Assembly (NCBI GenBank): GCA_026394195.1
Contig: JAPKYS010000043.1
Span: forward strand, 1 to 64,000
Reading direction: 5' to 3'
Length of the DNA stretch: 64,000 nt
Source of the DNA: a bacterium
GTDB lineage: Bacteria > Electryoneota > B3-LCP
In this document: piece after piece, positions 15,787 to 23,577 of the stretch
Position numbering within the stretch: position 1 is the first letter of the stretch
Layout: each line of letters opens with the position of its first letter
Position numbers and translations under genes: made by a program
The notes under the pieces: generated by a model
Seen by the model: only the letters and a program-made list of their open reading frames with translations
Databases searched by the model: none
What the model was told of the DNA's origin: nothing

Positions 15787-17585
15787 GCCACGCTCTCCAT
15801 TTCCGCAGCAAACTCCTCGCCGACTTCAATTTCGGGCGGCTGCACCGGCAATTTGATTTTAAATGTCGTCCCTACACCAACTTCACTCTCGACTTCGATG
15901 GTGCCGCCATGCCTTTCGATGATTCTATAGCTAATCGAAAGCCCCAGACCGGTCCCCTTGCCGACTTCCTTGGTGGTGAAGAAGGGTTCGAATATTTTCG
16001 CCTGATCTTCCGGTTTGATGCCCGAGCCGGTATCCCCAATTTCGACGCAGACCATATCTTCAAACGTATAACTGCGGACGGTGATCTTGCCCCTTTCATG
16101 AATCGCTTGTGCGGCGTTGACCAGAACGTTCATGAAGACCTGGTTGAGTTGCTGCGGGTAGCAGCGTATTGAGGGGACGTCACCCAATTCTTCGATGACT
16201 TCTGACTTGTACTTGAGTTCGTTCCAGACGATATTCAGTGTTGATTTAATTCCCTTGTTGATATCATATTCCACCAGCGTGCCCCGATCCTGATGCGAGA
16301 AATCTTTCAGGTCCTGCACAATGGTCTTGACCCGATCTGTGCCTTCCAACGATTCATCGATCACCGAGGCGATATCTTCGAGAATGAAATCAATTTTCTT
16401 AGTGCGTTTCAGGCGGGCCAGCTCATCGACTGATACGGAACCACCGGTGAGCGCTCGATCGACTCCGAGAAAATATTCCCTCACGTTTACTATGTATTTT
16501 TTCAGAGTGCTCAAATTGGAATTGATGAAGCCCATGGGATTATTAATCTCGTGCGCTACGCCGGCGGCTAATTGCCCCAACGACGCCATCTTTTCTGCTT
16601 GGAGCAGTTGCACTTGTGTATCCTGTAACTGGCTCAGCGCCTTTTCCACCTCCACCTTACGCTCGACCAGTTCGGAAGTGCGTTCAGCTACACGTTTTTC
16701 CAGGTTAAGAGCGTATTCTTTTAACGTCGATTGCAGGGCCAGCTGTTCGGTAATGTCCTTGCCGATCCAGATATACCCAGCCGTTTTCCCCTCGTCATCC
16801 TGTATTGGGGTGACCGTAAGAGAAATCGTAATTTCCGTATTGTCACGATTAAGGATGGTCTGAGCTTCATCGATCATCCCATTCTTCAGAAATTCACGCA
16901 GATCCTCGGGCTTCTCTTTCATACCCAAGTCTGAGAGGAAAAGGATAGTCTTTTTGCCTTCGATCTCCTGGCGGTTGTAGCCAAAAAGGCGCTCAGCCCC
17001 AGTATTGAAAAGAGTAATCGTCCCTTTGGAATCGGTGGCGATGATGAAATATTCGGTCGAACTTTCGAGCACAGAATTGAGGAATTTCTGCGTCTTGACC
17101 AGCTCAGAGGTTCTCTCATCGATCAACTGTTCCAGATCCATCTGGTAGCTGATGTTCTGGAGGGTCAGGCGCCGCTTTTCGATCGCCTTGGAGACTGTGA
17201 AAAAGAGCTCGTCGATATTGGTGGGCTTCTTCAAGTAATCGTAGGCGCCCTTGCGCAGAGCTTCCACAGCTTTATCCGTCGAACCAAAACCGGTTAAAAC
17301 CACCACTTCGCAGTTGGGATCCTGCTTCTTGATCTCTTCAAGCAGCTCCATTCCATTGGTGCCGGGCATCATCAGATCGGTGATGACCAGGTCAAATTCG
17401 CCCTCCTCGCGATAAACCCGTAAGGCGTCAGAACTGTTTATGATGCCGCGCGTAGCATACCCTTTGAAGCTGAGAGCATCCTCCAATACCTGCACGATAT
17501 TGGGATCGTCATCAACGATCATAATGTTGTGGGTAAGATCGCCGGCTATAAGTGGCGAGAGCGATGTTTTGTTCTTGTTCGTCAT
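15783..17585 (-). CDS. hybrid receiver-PAS-histidine kinase
   Basis: 600 residues, no membrane segment. It begins with a receiver (about 18-140: IMIVDDDPNIVQVLE, DLVITDLMMPGTNGMEL, VVLTGFGSTDKA, DYLKKPTNIDEL), then a coiled coil, a PAS domain (about 165-285: ESSTEYFIIATDSKGTITLF) and a second coiled coil. The HisKA domain has H-box AAGVAHEINNPMGFINSNLS, and a complete HATPase_c follows (N-box NQVFMNVLVNAAQAIHERG, G1 EIGDTGSGIKPEDQ, F/G2 FFTTKEVGKGTGLGLSIS). The receiver-first arrangement suggests its kinase activity is itself under phosphorelay control. Inserted between fliQ (42 bases upstream) and the response regulator; likely part of the flagellar transcript. Inputs unknown. Confidence 0.9.
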   Translation of the reverse strand: MTNKNKTSLSPLIAGDLTHNIMIVDDDPNIVQVLEDALSFKGYATRGIINSSDALRVYREEGEFDLVITDLMMPGTNGMELLEEIKKQDPNCEVVVLTGFGSTDKAVEALRKGAYDYLKKPTNIDELFFTVSKAIEKRRLTLQNISYQMDLEQLIDERTSELVKTQKFLNSVLESSTEYFIIATDSKGTITLFNTGAERLFGYNRQEIEGKKTILFLSDLGMKEKPEDLREFLKNGMIDEAQTILNRDNTEITISLTVTPIQDDEGKTAGYIWIGKDITEQLALQSTLKEYALNLEKRVAERTSELVERKVEVEKALSQLQDTQVQLLQAEKMASLGQLAAGVAHEINNPMGFINSNLSTLKKYIVNVREYFLGVDRALTGGSVSVDELARLKRTKKIDFILEDIASVIDESLEGTDRVKTIVQDLKDFSHQDRGTLVEYDINKGIKSTLNIVWNELKYKSEVIEELGDVPSIRCYPQQLNQVFMNVLVNAAQAIHERGKITVRSYTFEDMVCVEIGDTGSGIKPEDQAKIFEPFFTTKEVGKGTGLGLSISYRIIERHGGTIEVESEVGVGTTFKIKLPVQPPEIEVGEEFAAEMESVA

Positions 17586-17627
17586 GAGAGCTCACGATGC
17601 GCTTTGGGAGAAATTATGGACCTGTCA

Positions 17628-17894
17628 TCACTTTAATCCCGACATCATCGAAAATAAATCCTGGGTGTATGAGATCATCAGATTCATGATCCAGGGAAGA
17701 GTCATGATCATAACTATCACCACTGCCAGAATTTTCGGTATGAAGGTCAGGGTCATCTCGTGGATTTGCGTGACCGCCTGAAGAATGGACACCACGACCC
17801 CGACAACCAACCCCGCGATCAGCATCGGCGCTGAGATCAACAGAGTGGTGTAAATCGCCTGCTTGCACAGTTCGATAGCCAGTTGCTGCGTCAT
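17628..17894 (-). CDS. fliQ: flagellar export gate protein FliQ
   Basis: 88 residues with two membrane helices (about 14-40, TLLISAPMLIAGLVVGVVVSILQ; about 48-75, FIPKILAVVIVMIMTLPWIM) and the family motif AVTQIHEMTLTFIPK between them. It forms four copies in the FliPQR export pore. Its start overlaps the fliP stop by four bases (ATGA), so the two are translationally coupled. Confidence 0.97.
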   Translation of the reverse strand: MTQQLAIELCKQAIYTTLLISAPMLIAGLVVGVVVSILQAVTQIHEMTLTFIPKILAVVIVMIMTLPWIMNLMISYTQDLFSMMSGLK

Positions 17895-18691
17895 GGAACC
17901 GGGACAAATCCGTTAACGATGGATTGAACCATCAAATACCAGCCATCCACCAGTACGAACAGGAGCAATTTGAAGGGCAAACTCACCATAATCGGCGGCA
18001 GCATCATCATTCCCATGGACATCAGAATCGAAGCAACCACCATGTCAATAATTAAAAAGGGAAGGTACAAGAGGAATCCAATCTGAAAACTGAGACGTAA
18101 TTCGCTGATGACGAAACCCGGAACCACGACTCGAAGAGGAAGATCGTTCGGCGTCTGGGGTTTTTCCAGATGCGCCAATCCCACAAACAACGCCAGATCT
18201 TTTTCGCGCGTCTGCGCCAGCATAAATGACTTTAGAGCATCTCCGGCGCGATCCAGGGCAGTCTGAGTCGTAATCTGCTGATCCTGCAGCGGTTTCCAGG
18301 CGTCATTGTAAACCCGGTCAATGGTAGGACTCATGATAAAAAAGGTCAGGAATAAAGCCAACCCGACCACGACTTGATTGGGCGGCACGCTCTGGGTGGA
18401 CATCGCCTGGCGTAGAAAATGCAGCACGATAATGATCCGGGTGAAGGCGGTCATCATGATCAATATAGCCGGAGCCAGACTGAGGACGGTCATCAACAGG
18501 AGGATCTGCACCGCCACAGTGAGGTCCTGCGCATTGCTGGCTTTATCCACCCCAATGGTGATTTTAGGGAGGATGGTTTGAGCATCCACGCTGGGCGCGA
18601 CGACCAGAATCAAGGGGATCAGGATGACCAAAGCCAATAAAATAGGCCGCTTCGGTTGTAGATCAGATGATGCGGAGAGAATGCTTTTCAT
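17891..18691 (-). CDS. fliP: flagellar export gate protein FliP
   Basis: 266 residues from the start used here (MKSILSASSDLQPKRPILL), which gives a normal signal-anchor N-terminus and leaves a 40-base gap after the FapA-like gene. The frame is open further upstream to 18793, overlapping that gene, with another Met at 18742; neither has a better SD. Four membrane helices and the FliP signature are visible: LAPAILIMMTAFTRIIIVLHFLRQA, VVPGFVISELRLSFQIGF and ASILMSMGMMMLPP. It is the core pore subunit of the flagellar export gate. Confidence 0.95.
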   Translation of the reverse strand: MKSILSASSDLQPKRPILLALVILIPLILVVAPSVDAQTILPKITIGVDKASNAQDLTVAVQILLLMTVLSLAPAILIMMTAFTRIIIVLHFLRQAMSTQSVPPNQVVVGLALFLTFFIMSPTIDRVYNDAWKPLQDQQITTQTALDRAGDALKSFMLAQTREKDLALFVGLAHLEKPQTPNDLPLRVVVPGFVISELRLSFQIGFLLYLPFLIIDMVVASILMSMGMMMLPPIMVSLPFKLLLFVLVDGWYLMVQSIVNGFVPVP

Positions 18692-18731
18692 GGCCTGCAA
18701 CGTTACGAAACAACTGCGGTTGGATTGCGTT

Positions 18732-20156
18732 TTATGCCTCATTTTCAAGTGCGAAACGTTTTGCTTCGATATCCATAAATTCGCCGTCAACAAGCTTAAA
18801 ACAAGATTTGCCGTGTATCTCAGTCGTAATCACGCTGACTTGATTGGCAATCAATTTTGTGCCGGGAAAAACTTTCTTAAGGAATCTGATTTCCCCCGGG
18901 CATTCCAGTACTTTTTGTATGGTTTGAAGATCTTTGCATAGCTGTTCGAGTTCGCGGCCAAGAGCAAAAATCTGATCCTGATGCCGGCGTATCTCTTCCA
19001 ACAACTTCGAATCTGCGCTGCCGCTGCTCGCCTTCTGCTGCTGCAGTTTTGACATTCGACTCTTTAGCTCGGTGATCAATCGCTTGTGGATATCTATGCT
19101 GCTTTCGCTGGATTGGATTTGTCCACCCAATGCAGCTTGATCGCTGGCGAGTTCGAGGATGGTCAGAGTATTTTGCAGGTTACCACAGGTCTGAATGATA
19201 ATCTCTTTCCCAGCCTTGAGGTGTCCTCCGACGACAGTTCCTGAACCGGTTGAAGCGTGAATACTCTCTTTTGCACTGATCGTCCCGGCAATACAGCAAT
19301 CAGCAATCGTCACGGAACCTTCTGCCTTAACGCATTGCTGCTCGACAAACCTGATGAAGACATTGCCGCCTGAATAGATATGCCCGTGTCCCGATCCGCG
19401 AAATCCTCCCTTGACCAATACGTCTCCGGCAGACTCGATGGTCGCGTCTTCGATCAATCCGGATACCTCGACCTTGCCCGCCGCCTTGACGCTGAACCCG
19501 GTATGAATGTCACCCCTGATAATGACGTCACCGGGAAAATCGATATTTCCTGATCGAAAACAGACGTCACCTTTCTGAATGAAGGTGTTTTCCACCTGGA
19601 TCTGGCCTTTGTTCAATGTGACTGATCCGGTAAAGGAAGCCCTCAACTCGGATTGAGTTGTATCGGTGAAGTAGGTGTTCAATCCAGCGATGATTTGGAC
19701 GTCCTCGCCGGCAGTCGCAGGGATGTTGTCTCCGCGCACCCCCATGCCCGGAATGCCCGGCGTGGCGGGGATTTTCCTGGCGATGACGTCGTCTTTCTGA
19801 ACGCAGTGAATCAAGCCGATATCATGGTAATCGACTCTGCCATCCTGCAATTCCCTGGGGTGAGGGTGGCTATATATGTCGAAGTTGTATTCAATTCTCG
19901 CCTTTTGACCGGGTGTCGGTTCTTTCCCGGAAGCGACCAGTATTTTTTGATCCCATTTCGTCTCGGTAATAATGGCTTCAATGGCTTGTTGATCCAAACC
20001 ATATGTCACACCTGAGTTCTTCAGAACCGATGAAATGTCATGCGCTGTCATCTGCTTTGGCGCAGATTCGGATGCGACCACCCGAAACGACCCAACGGTG
20101 ACGAAAGCCTGCATGTCTGTGGAGCTGATTTCAACTTTTACGTCTGGGTCATTCAT
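18732..20156 (-). CDS. FapA/DUF342 family protein inserted in the export-gate genes
   Basis: 474 residues, soluble. The N-terminal region (about 60-180) has the DUF342 landmarks ARIEYNFD and DYHDIGLIHCVQKDDVIARK then PATPGIPGMGVRGD. The middle (about 190-330) is a right-handed beta-helix-like run of Gly/Val-rich repeats (GDVIIRGDIHTGFSVKAAGKVEVSG, cited in part; AEGSVTIADCC). The C-terminal third is a coiled coil. DUF342/FapA proteins are polymerisation-prone cytoplasmic proteins; some are encoded in motility or signalling operons, but no single biochemical role covers the family. Placed between fliO and fliP, where most bacteria have nothing. The name FapA is used only as the family name. 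Confidence 0.85.
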   Translation of the reverse strand: MNDPDVKVEISSTDMQAFVTVGSFRVVASESAPKQMTAHDISSVLKNSGVTYGLDQQAIEAIITETKWDQKILVASGKEPTPGQKARIEYNFDIYSHPHPRELQDGRVDYHDIGLIHCVQKDDVIARKIPATPGIPGMGVRGDNIPATAGEDVQIIAGLNTYFTDTTQSELRASFTGSVTLNKGQIQVENTFIQKGDVCFRSGNIDFPGDVIIRGDIHTGFSVKAAGKVEVSGLIEDATIESAGDVLVKGGFRGSGHGHIYSGGNVFIRFVEQQCVKAEGSVTIADCCIAGTISAKESIHASTGSGTVVGGHLKAGKEIIIQTCGNLQNTLTILELASDQAALGGQIQSSESSIDIHKRLITELKSRMSKLQQQKASSGSADSKLLEEIRRHQDQIFALGRELEQLCKDLQTIQKVLECPGEIRFLKKVFPGTKLIANQVSVITTEIHGKSCFKLVDGEFMDIEAKRFALENEA

Positions 20157-20220
20157 TCGCCCCCCAGAAATCCTGGTCCCGAACTCTTTGTTTGTTTCGT
20201 ATTTTCAAACATGATCAAAT

Positions 20221-20589
20221 TTATGACTCCTGCTGAGGGCTTAGATCCTTGATTAAATTGACCGACCCTTCTGCGGAACCGATCAGGAGTTTTCTGCCGT
20301 CAACTTCCAGAAGATGAACCGCCCGCTTGGGTCCAAGAGCTCGGGTTGACAGCAGGCGTATCTGTTCCTCTTTACCGCCAGACCGGGGCAGAAAATGCAA
20401 ATAGCGCTTTGCCGCCCAGGCAATCAGGAGAATCAGCGCCAATACCAGCAGCAATGCGCCAAAAGCTTTCAAGGATGAGCCGGCCATATCAGGAGTTCCA
20501 GTGCTCTGGGCTCCGGCCCGGGCTGCAAAAACGGAAATCCAGGATGCTGTTAAGACAAGTCGTTTAAATTCAAACATGATTCGTTCCAT
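20221..20589 (-). CDS. fliO: flagellar export accessory protein FliO
   Basis: 122 residues from the ATG at 20589, which overlaps the fliN stop as TGATG. A GTG one codon earlier (20592) and an ATG at 20577 are alternatives. A hydrophobic start with a possible signal sequence is followed by one membrane helix (about 41-60, FGALLLVLALILLIAWAAKRY) and a small SH3-like cytoplasmic domain (LLSTRALGPKRAVHLLEVDGRKLLIGSA). FliO helps FliP assemble into the export gate. It is short and poorly conserved in all phyla; identity rests on topology and its place next to fliN and upstream of fliP. Confidence 0.88.
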   Translation of the reverse strand: MERIMFEFKRLVLTASWISVFAARAGAQSTGTPDMAGSSLKAFGALLLVLALILLIAWAAKRYLHFLPRSGGKEEQIRLLSTRALGPKRAVHLLEVDGRKLLIGSAEGSVNLIKDLSPQQES

Positions 20590-21548
20590 CACCTCAGGCT
20601 GTGGATCCGGTCTTCCACCTTGACCAGATCCGTGATGCGAATACCGAAGTTCTGATCGATGACCACGACCTCGCCGCGGGCGAATTTCTTGTCGTTGACA
20701 AACAGATCGACCGGTTCGCCGGACAATTTGTTTAATTCGATGATGGCTCCGGGGCTCAACTCCAGGATATCCTTGATGAACATGTTGGTGCGCCCCAGTT
20801 CGATGATCACCGGCAACTCCAGATCCATCAGGGTTTCGAGGTTTTGCGGCAGACGAGATCCACCCGGGTCAGGCGGACCAAAGTCTTCGAATCGAGCTGA
20901 CCGCACTTCGGGTTCATCTTCACTGTTAAAATCATCGTCCAACACAGCCGGCGGAGGACGATCCATTACTCTCTGCTTGTCATTCGGCATGAGACTCTGT
21001 AGTTCTTCGATGGTTTGTGGGGGTAACAATATGATTAATTTCGTCTGTGGAAAACCGTCTATGGCAACGTCAAGATCCGCCCGGAAAGACGAGGACCACT
21101 CTGCGGCATGATTTTCGAGGACTGACAGATCCGCCTTGAAAGGATTTAAACGGATGCCGGCGCCGATAAGGTCGCTCAGGGATAGACACCAGGCAGAACT
21201 GACCTGATTGAGCAACTCGGATATGGCTTCAGGATGCTCATCTGGTGAAAAATCAGCCTTGCCGTCACCCATCATCATCAAATCTGCCCAGGATGCCGCT
21301 TGCGGCGGCGCCAGCAGGAACGCCAGCTCTCCGGAGAGACCTTCGGAAAAATTGGAGTGCACGTAGAGCAGCCCATCAGAGTATTCCTGTTGCAATTCTT
21401 CAGGATCGACAGGTCCCACGTCATCCAGTCGTACTTTTATTTCGCGATTTAACGCCAATCCCAGGGAAGAGGCGATGCTTTCAGCGCTGCCTTTTAGTAC
21501 TTCCTTAAGATTTCCGAGAAAATTCTTCTTAGCCACGATAGTCCTCAT
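20589..21548 (-). CDS. fliN: flagellar switch protein FliN/FliY type
   Basis: 319 residues, much longer than plain FliN (about 100-140), so of the FliY type. Residues about 10-205 form a CheC/FliM-like domain that contains EAISELLNQVSSAW with the ExxN pair used by CheC-class phosphatases and a Pro 22 residues later, close to but not identical with the CheC signature. A disordered linker (about 205-235) leads to a C-terminal SpoA domain (about 240-315: LMDLELPVIIELGRTNMFI, ELSPGAIIELNKL, VVIDQNFGIRITDLV). It forms the distal C-ring and may dephosphorylate CheY-P at the switch. Confidence 0.92.
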   Translation of the reverse strand: MRTIVAKKNFLGNLKEVLKGSAESIASSLGLALNREIKVRLDDVGPVDPEELQQEYSDGLLYVHSNFSEGLSGELAFLLAPPQAASWADLMMMGDGKADFSPDEHPEAISELLNQVSSAWCLSLSDLIGAGIRLNPFKADLSVLENHAAEWSSSFRADLDVAIDGFPQTKLIILLPPQTIEELQSLMPNDKQRVMDRPPPAVLDDDFNSEDEPEVRSARFEDFGPPDPGGSRLPQNLETLMDLELPVIIELGRTNMFIKDILELSPGAIIELNKLSGEPVDLFVNDKKFARGEVVVIDQNFGIRITDLVKVEDRIHSLR

Positions 21549-21584
21549 TCATTCTTGTACGGTTTGGTTAAAACCGATCTATAA

Positions 21585-21608
21585 TTCGGAGACAGACACG
21601 TCTCCGAA
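21585..21608 (-). other. intercistronic hairpin between fliM and fliN
   Basis: TTCGGAGAC (21585-21593) and GTCTCCGAA (21600-21608) are perfect 9-base reverse complements with a six-base loop. It sits in the 78-base gap between the fliM stop and the fliN start. There is no T-run on the minus strand, so it probably stabilises or modulates mRNA rather than ending it. Confidence 0.6.
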
Positions 21609-21626
21609 AGCATCAAATTAGATAGG

Positions 21627-22616
21627 TCACTGATAAAACAACTGGTCCAGCGGCGCAACCAATTGAGCAACCCGAACGGCGCTGTGCCGCCCGGCTTTAC
21701 CCGGTAGACTGGTAAACTTGACCTTATCCCCGACCAGAACCGGCAGTTCATCCCCCAGGCGAGTTTCCAGCGTAATAATATCGTCTTTTTGGAAGCTGAG
21801 CAGGTCGCGCAGACTGATCCGCGCCTTGCCTAACTGCACACTCACCGGCAATTTGGTGGCAAAGAGACTCTGGCGTAATAGGACCCGGTCTTCATCCGTT
21901 ACCTTCTTGGTGGTACCGATGACCGCCTGGCTGGAAAGTTTGGGCAATATCGGTTCAAGAATATAATATGGAACGCAGATATTCATCTGGTAACTGACAC
22001 CCTTGACCTTCATCTCGAAGAAAATTACGGCAATGGTGTCGGATGAACGGGCAATCTGAACGAATTGGGGATCGGTTTCGAATGAATGGTATTTTGCCTC
22101 CAATTCGACGGCCTGCCCCCAGGTTTCATTCAGCATCTCAATCATTGAATTAACGATATTGCGCACAACGTTTTGCTCGATAATGGTGATCTCCCGCGCC
22201 TCCAGCACCGCTTCTCCGGTGCCGCCCAGCATGCGGTCGACCAGGAACAGCAAAAATGTCGGTGTAAATTCGCAAATCAGTTTGCCGTCGAGGGCGTCGC
22301 TGTAGAGAACGTAGATGCTCGCCGGTGTGGATAACGACATCGTATATTCTGAATAGGTGACTTGATCGATGGAGAGCAGATTGACGTCGACCATGGCGCG
22401 CAGAACCGTGGACAGATAGGTCGCCAATAAGCGGGAGTAGTTTTCGTGGATCGTCCGCAGGGATCGGATTTGATCCTTGGAAATACGATCCGGATGCTTG
22501 AAATCGTAGATGTGAAGACTCTTGCCTTCCTCCGCCTCATCGATGTTGAAATCCTGGCTCTTGGAGACGTTGGCGAGCAGCGCCTCGATCTCTTCCTGTG
22601 AAAGAATTTTGTTCAT
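21627..22616 (-). CDS. fliM: flagellar switch protein FliM
   Basis: 329 residues. The N-terminal segment MNKILSQEEIEALLANV is the CheY-P binding peptide (LSQxEIDxLL). The middle domain (about 45-225) has the family block YDFKHPDRISKDQIRSLRTIHENY, and the C-terminal SpoA domain (about 245-320) follows (LPVSVQLGKARISLRDLLSFQ). It builds the C-ring with FliG and FliN and receives the chemotactic signal. It is the direct target of the cheY genes at 52712-54047. Confidence 0.97.
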   Translation of the reverse strand: MNKILSQEEIEALLANVSKSQDFNIDEAEEGKSLHIYDFKHPDRISKDQIRSLRTIHENYSRLLATYLSTVLRAMVDVNLLSIDQVTYSEYTMSLSTPASIYVLYSDALDGKLICEFTPTFLLFLVDRMLGGTGEAVLEAREITIIEQNVVRNIVNSMIEMLNETWGQAVELEAKYHSFETDPQFVQIARSSDTIAVIFFEMKVKGVSYQMNICVPYYILEPILPKLSSQAVIGTTKKVTDEDRVLLRQSLFATKLPVSVQLGKARISLRDLLSFQKDDIITLETRLGDELPVLVGDKVKFTSLPGKAGRHSAVRVAQLVAPLDQLFYQ

Positions 22617-22679
22617 CTATCCGCCGCTACTTAAGCTGCTGTCCTTTAAATCGATCATTGACCAAGTTGTCTGTCCGGA

Positions 22680-22695
22680 CGGGGTAACAGCCCCG
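22680..22695 (-). other. small hairpin between fliL and fliM
   Basis: CGGGG (22680-22684) can pair with CCCCG (22691-22695) around TAACAG in the 99-base fliL-fliM gap. The stem is short and may be chance. Confidence 0.3.
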
Positions 22696-22715
22696 CAGTT
22701 CCCTCGCATCAAGTT

Positions 22716-23204
22716 TTATTGAAAAACGTAACTGACGAAATAGAGCTTTTCCACCTGACCGGCTTCGAGGAAGTAATTCACCGAATTGAGCAGGGACTCC
22801 CGAATTTTTTCGCGAAATTTGATGTCGGAGAGGACAGATATTTGCTGCCCCGCCAACAGAGTGATCAAGTTGTCTCTGATCTGGGGATCGCGTTTCTCCA
22901 GCTCCAGCTTGATCAACGCATCGCGGTATTCCAATCCGATTGAAACCATCAGATGTCTGCGCCCACCTGATTCAGCTGGATTGATGATAAGGTCATTGAT
23001 CAGGTAGAATTCCCCCGGCTCATTCTTAAGCTCTTTTTCAGCAGGCTTTTCGACTTTGGGAGTAAAGAAAAACTTCATGATGATCATCCGGCTGGTAATA
23101 ACCTGGAACCCCAGGATGACGATTGCTCCCGCAACGATAATGCCTATTTTTTTTAGCATAGCACGCATGGTGATCAACCACCTTTTTAAGTCGACGCCAA
23201 TCAT
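22716..23204 (-). CDS. fliL: flagellar basal-body-associated protein FliL
   Basis: 162 residues. One membrane helix (about 17-38, MLKKIGIIVAGAIVILGFQVI) is followed by a periplasmic domain typical of FliL (YLINDLIINPAESGGRRHLMVSIGLEY, in part; IRDNLITLLAGQQISVLSDIKFREKIRESL). FliL surrounds or supports the stator at the basal body. It follows flbD directly; in many genomes motA and motB stand between flbD and fliL, and they are absent here. Confidence 0.95.
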   Translation of the reverse strand: MIGVDLKRWLITMRAMLKKIGIIVAGAIVILGFQVITSRMIIMKFFFTPKVEKPAEKELKNEPGEFYLINDLIINPAESGGRRHLMVSIGLEYRDALIKLELEKRDPQIRDNLITLLAGQQISVLSDIKFREKIRESLLNSVNYFLEAGQVEKLYFVSYVFQ

Positions 23205-23269
23205 ATTTGATCAAGCAACCACGATTATTTCGATGATGTAGGACCTGGTGTGCCACGGTCCTTTTCAGT

Positions 23270-23509
23270 TCATTCCTGTTCCGTACCAGGACCCGTTTCC
23301 GCAGTCGGGATGGTGCGCGTAGCAGGACCCTCACGCGTACGTTTGCGAAATTCGACGACAGCCGCTATGATTTCGGGGATCTTTTCCTTGACCATGATCT
23401 TGGTCCCGGTGGTCAGGGTGATCAGGCTGTCCGGCAGCGCTTCGATGAATTCGATCATATCGGCGTTGACGACCAGTTTGGCTCCGTTTAGTTTTGTCAA
23501 TTCTACCAT
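23270..23509 (-). CDS. flbD: FlbD family flagellar protein
   Basis: 79 residues; the first 55 match the small FlbD family: VELTKLNGAKLVVNADMIEF, ALPDSLITLTTGTKIMVKE and IIAAVVEFRKRT. A Pro/Thr-rich tail of about 20 residues is extra. This is the short FlbD found after flgE in Gram-positive, spirochaete and many other flagellar operons; it is not the Caulobacter NtrC-type regulator of the same name. Its role is poorly defined. It is flanked upstream by a strong hairpin and downstream by fliL. Confidence 0.92.
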   Translation of the reverse strand: MVELTKLNGAKLVVNADMIEFIEALPDSLITLTTGTKIMVKEKIPEIIAAVVEFRKRTREGPATRTIPTAETGPGTEQE

Positions 23510-23534
23510 GTAAGGCTCTTGAGATTATTAGGTT

Positions 23535-23567
23535 GTTTCCGGCAGGGGATTAACCCCCGCCGGAAAC
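23535..23567 (-). other. strong hairpin between flgE and flbD
   Basis: GTTTCCGGC (23535-23543) pairs with GCCGGAAAC (23559-23567), and GGGG (23545-23548) with CCCC (23554-23557), with one A-C mismatch and an ATTAA loop. It begins 11 bases after the flgE stop on the minus strand. No U-tract follows, so it is likely a 3' stabiliser or partial terminator that would let hook mRNA exceed that of flbD and fliL. Confidence 0.65.
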
Positions 23568-23577
23568 TGATTCGAGA

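Noticed and set aside
18692..18793. 34-residue N-terminal extension of FliP
   Set aside because: It overlaps the FapA-like gene out of frame and has no SD; MKSIL gives a normal FliP length.
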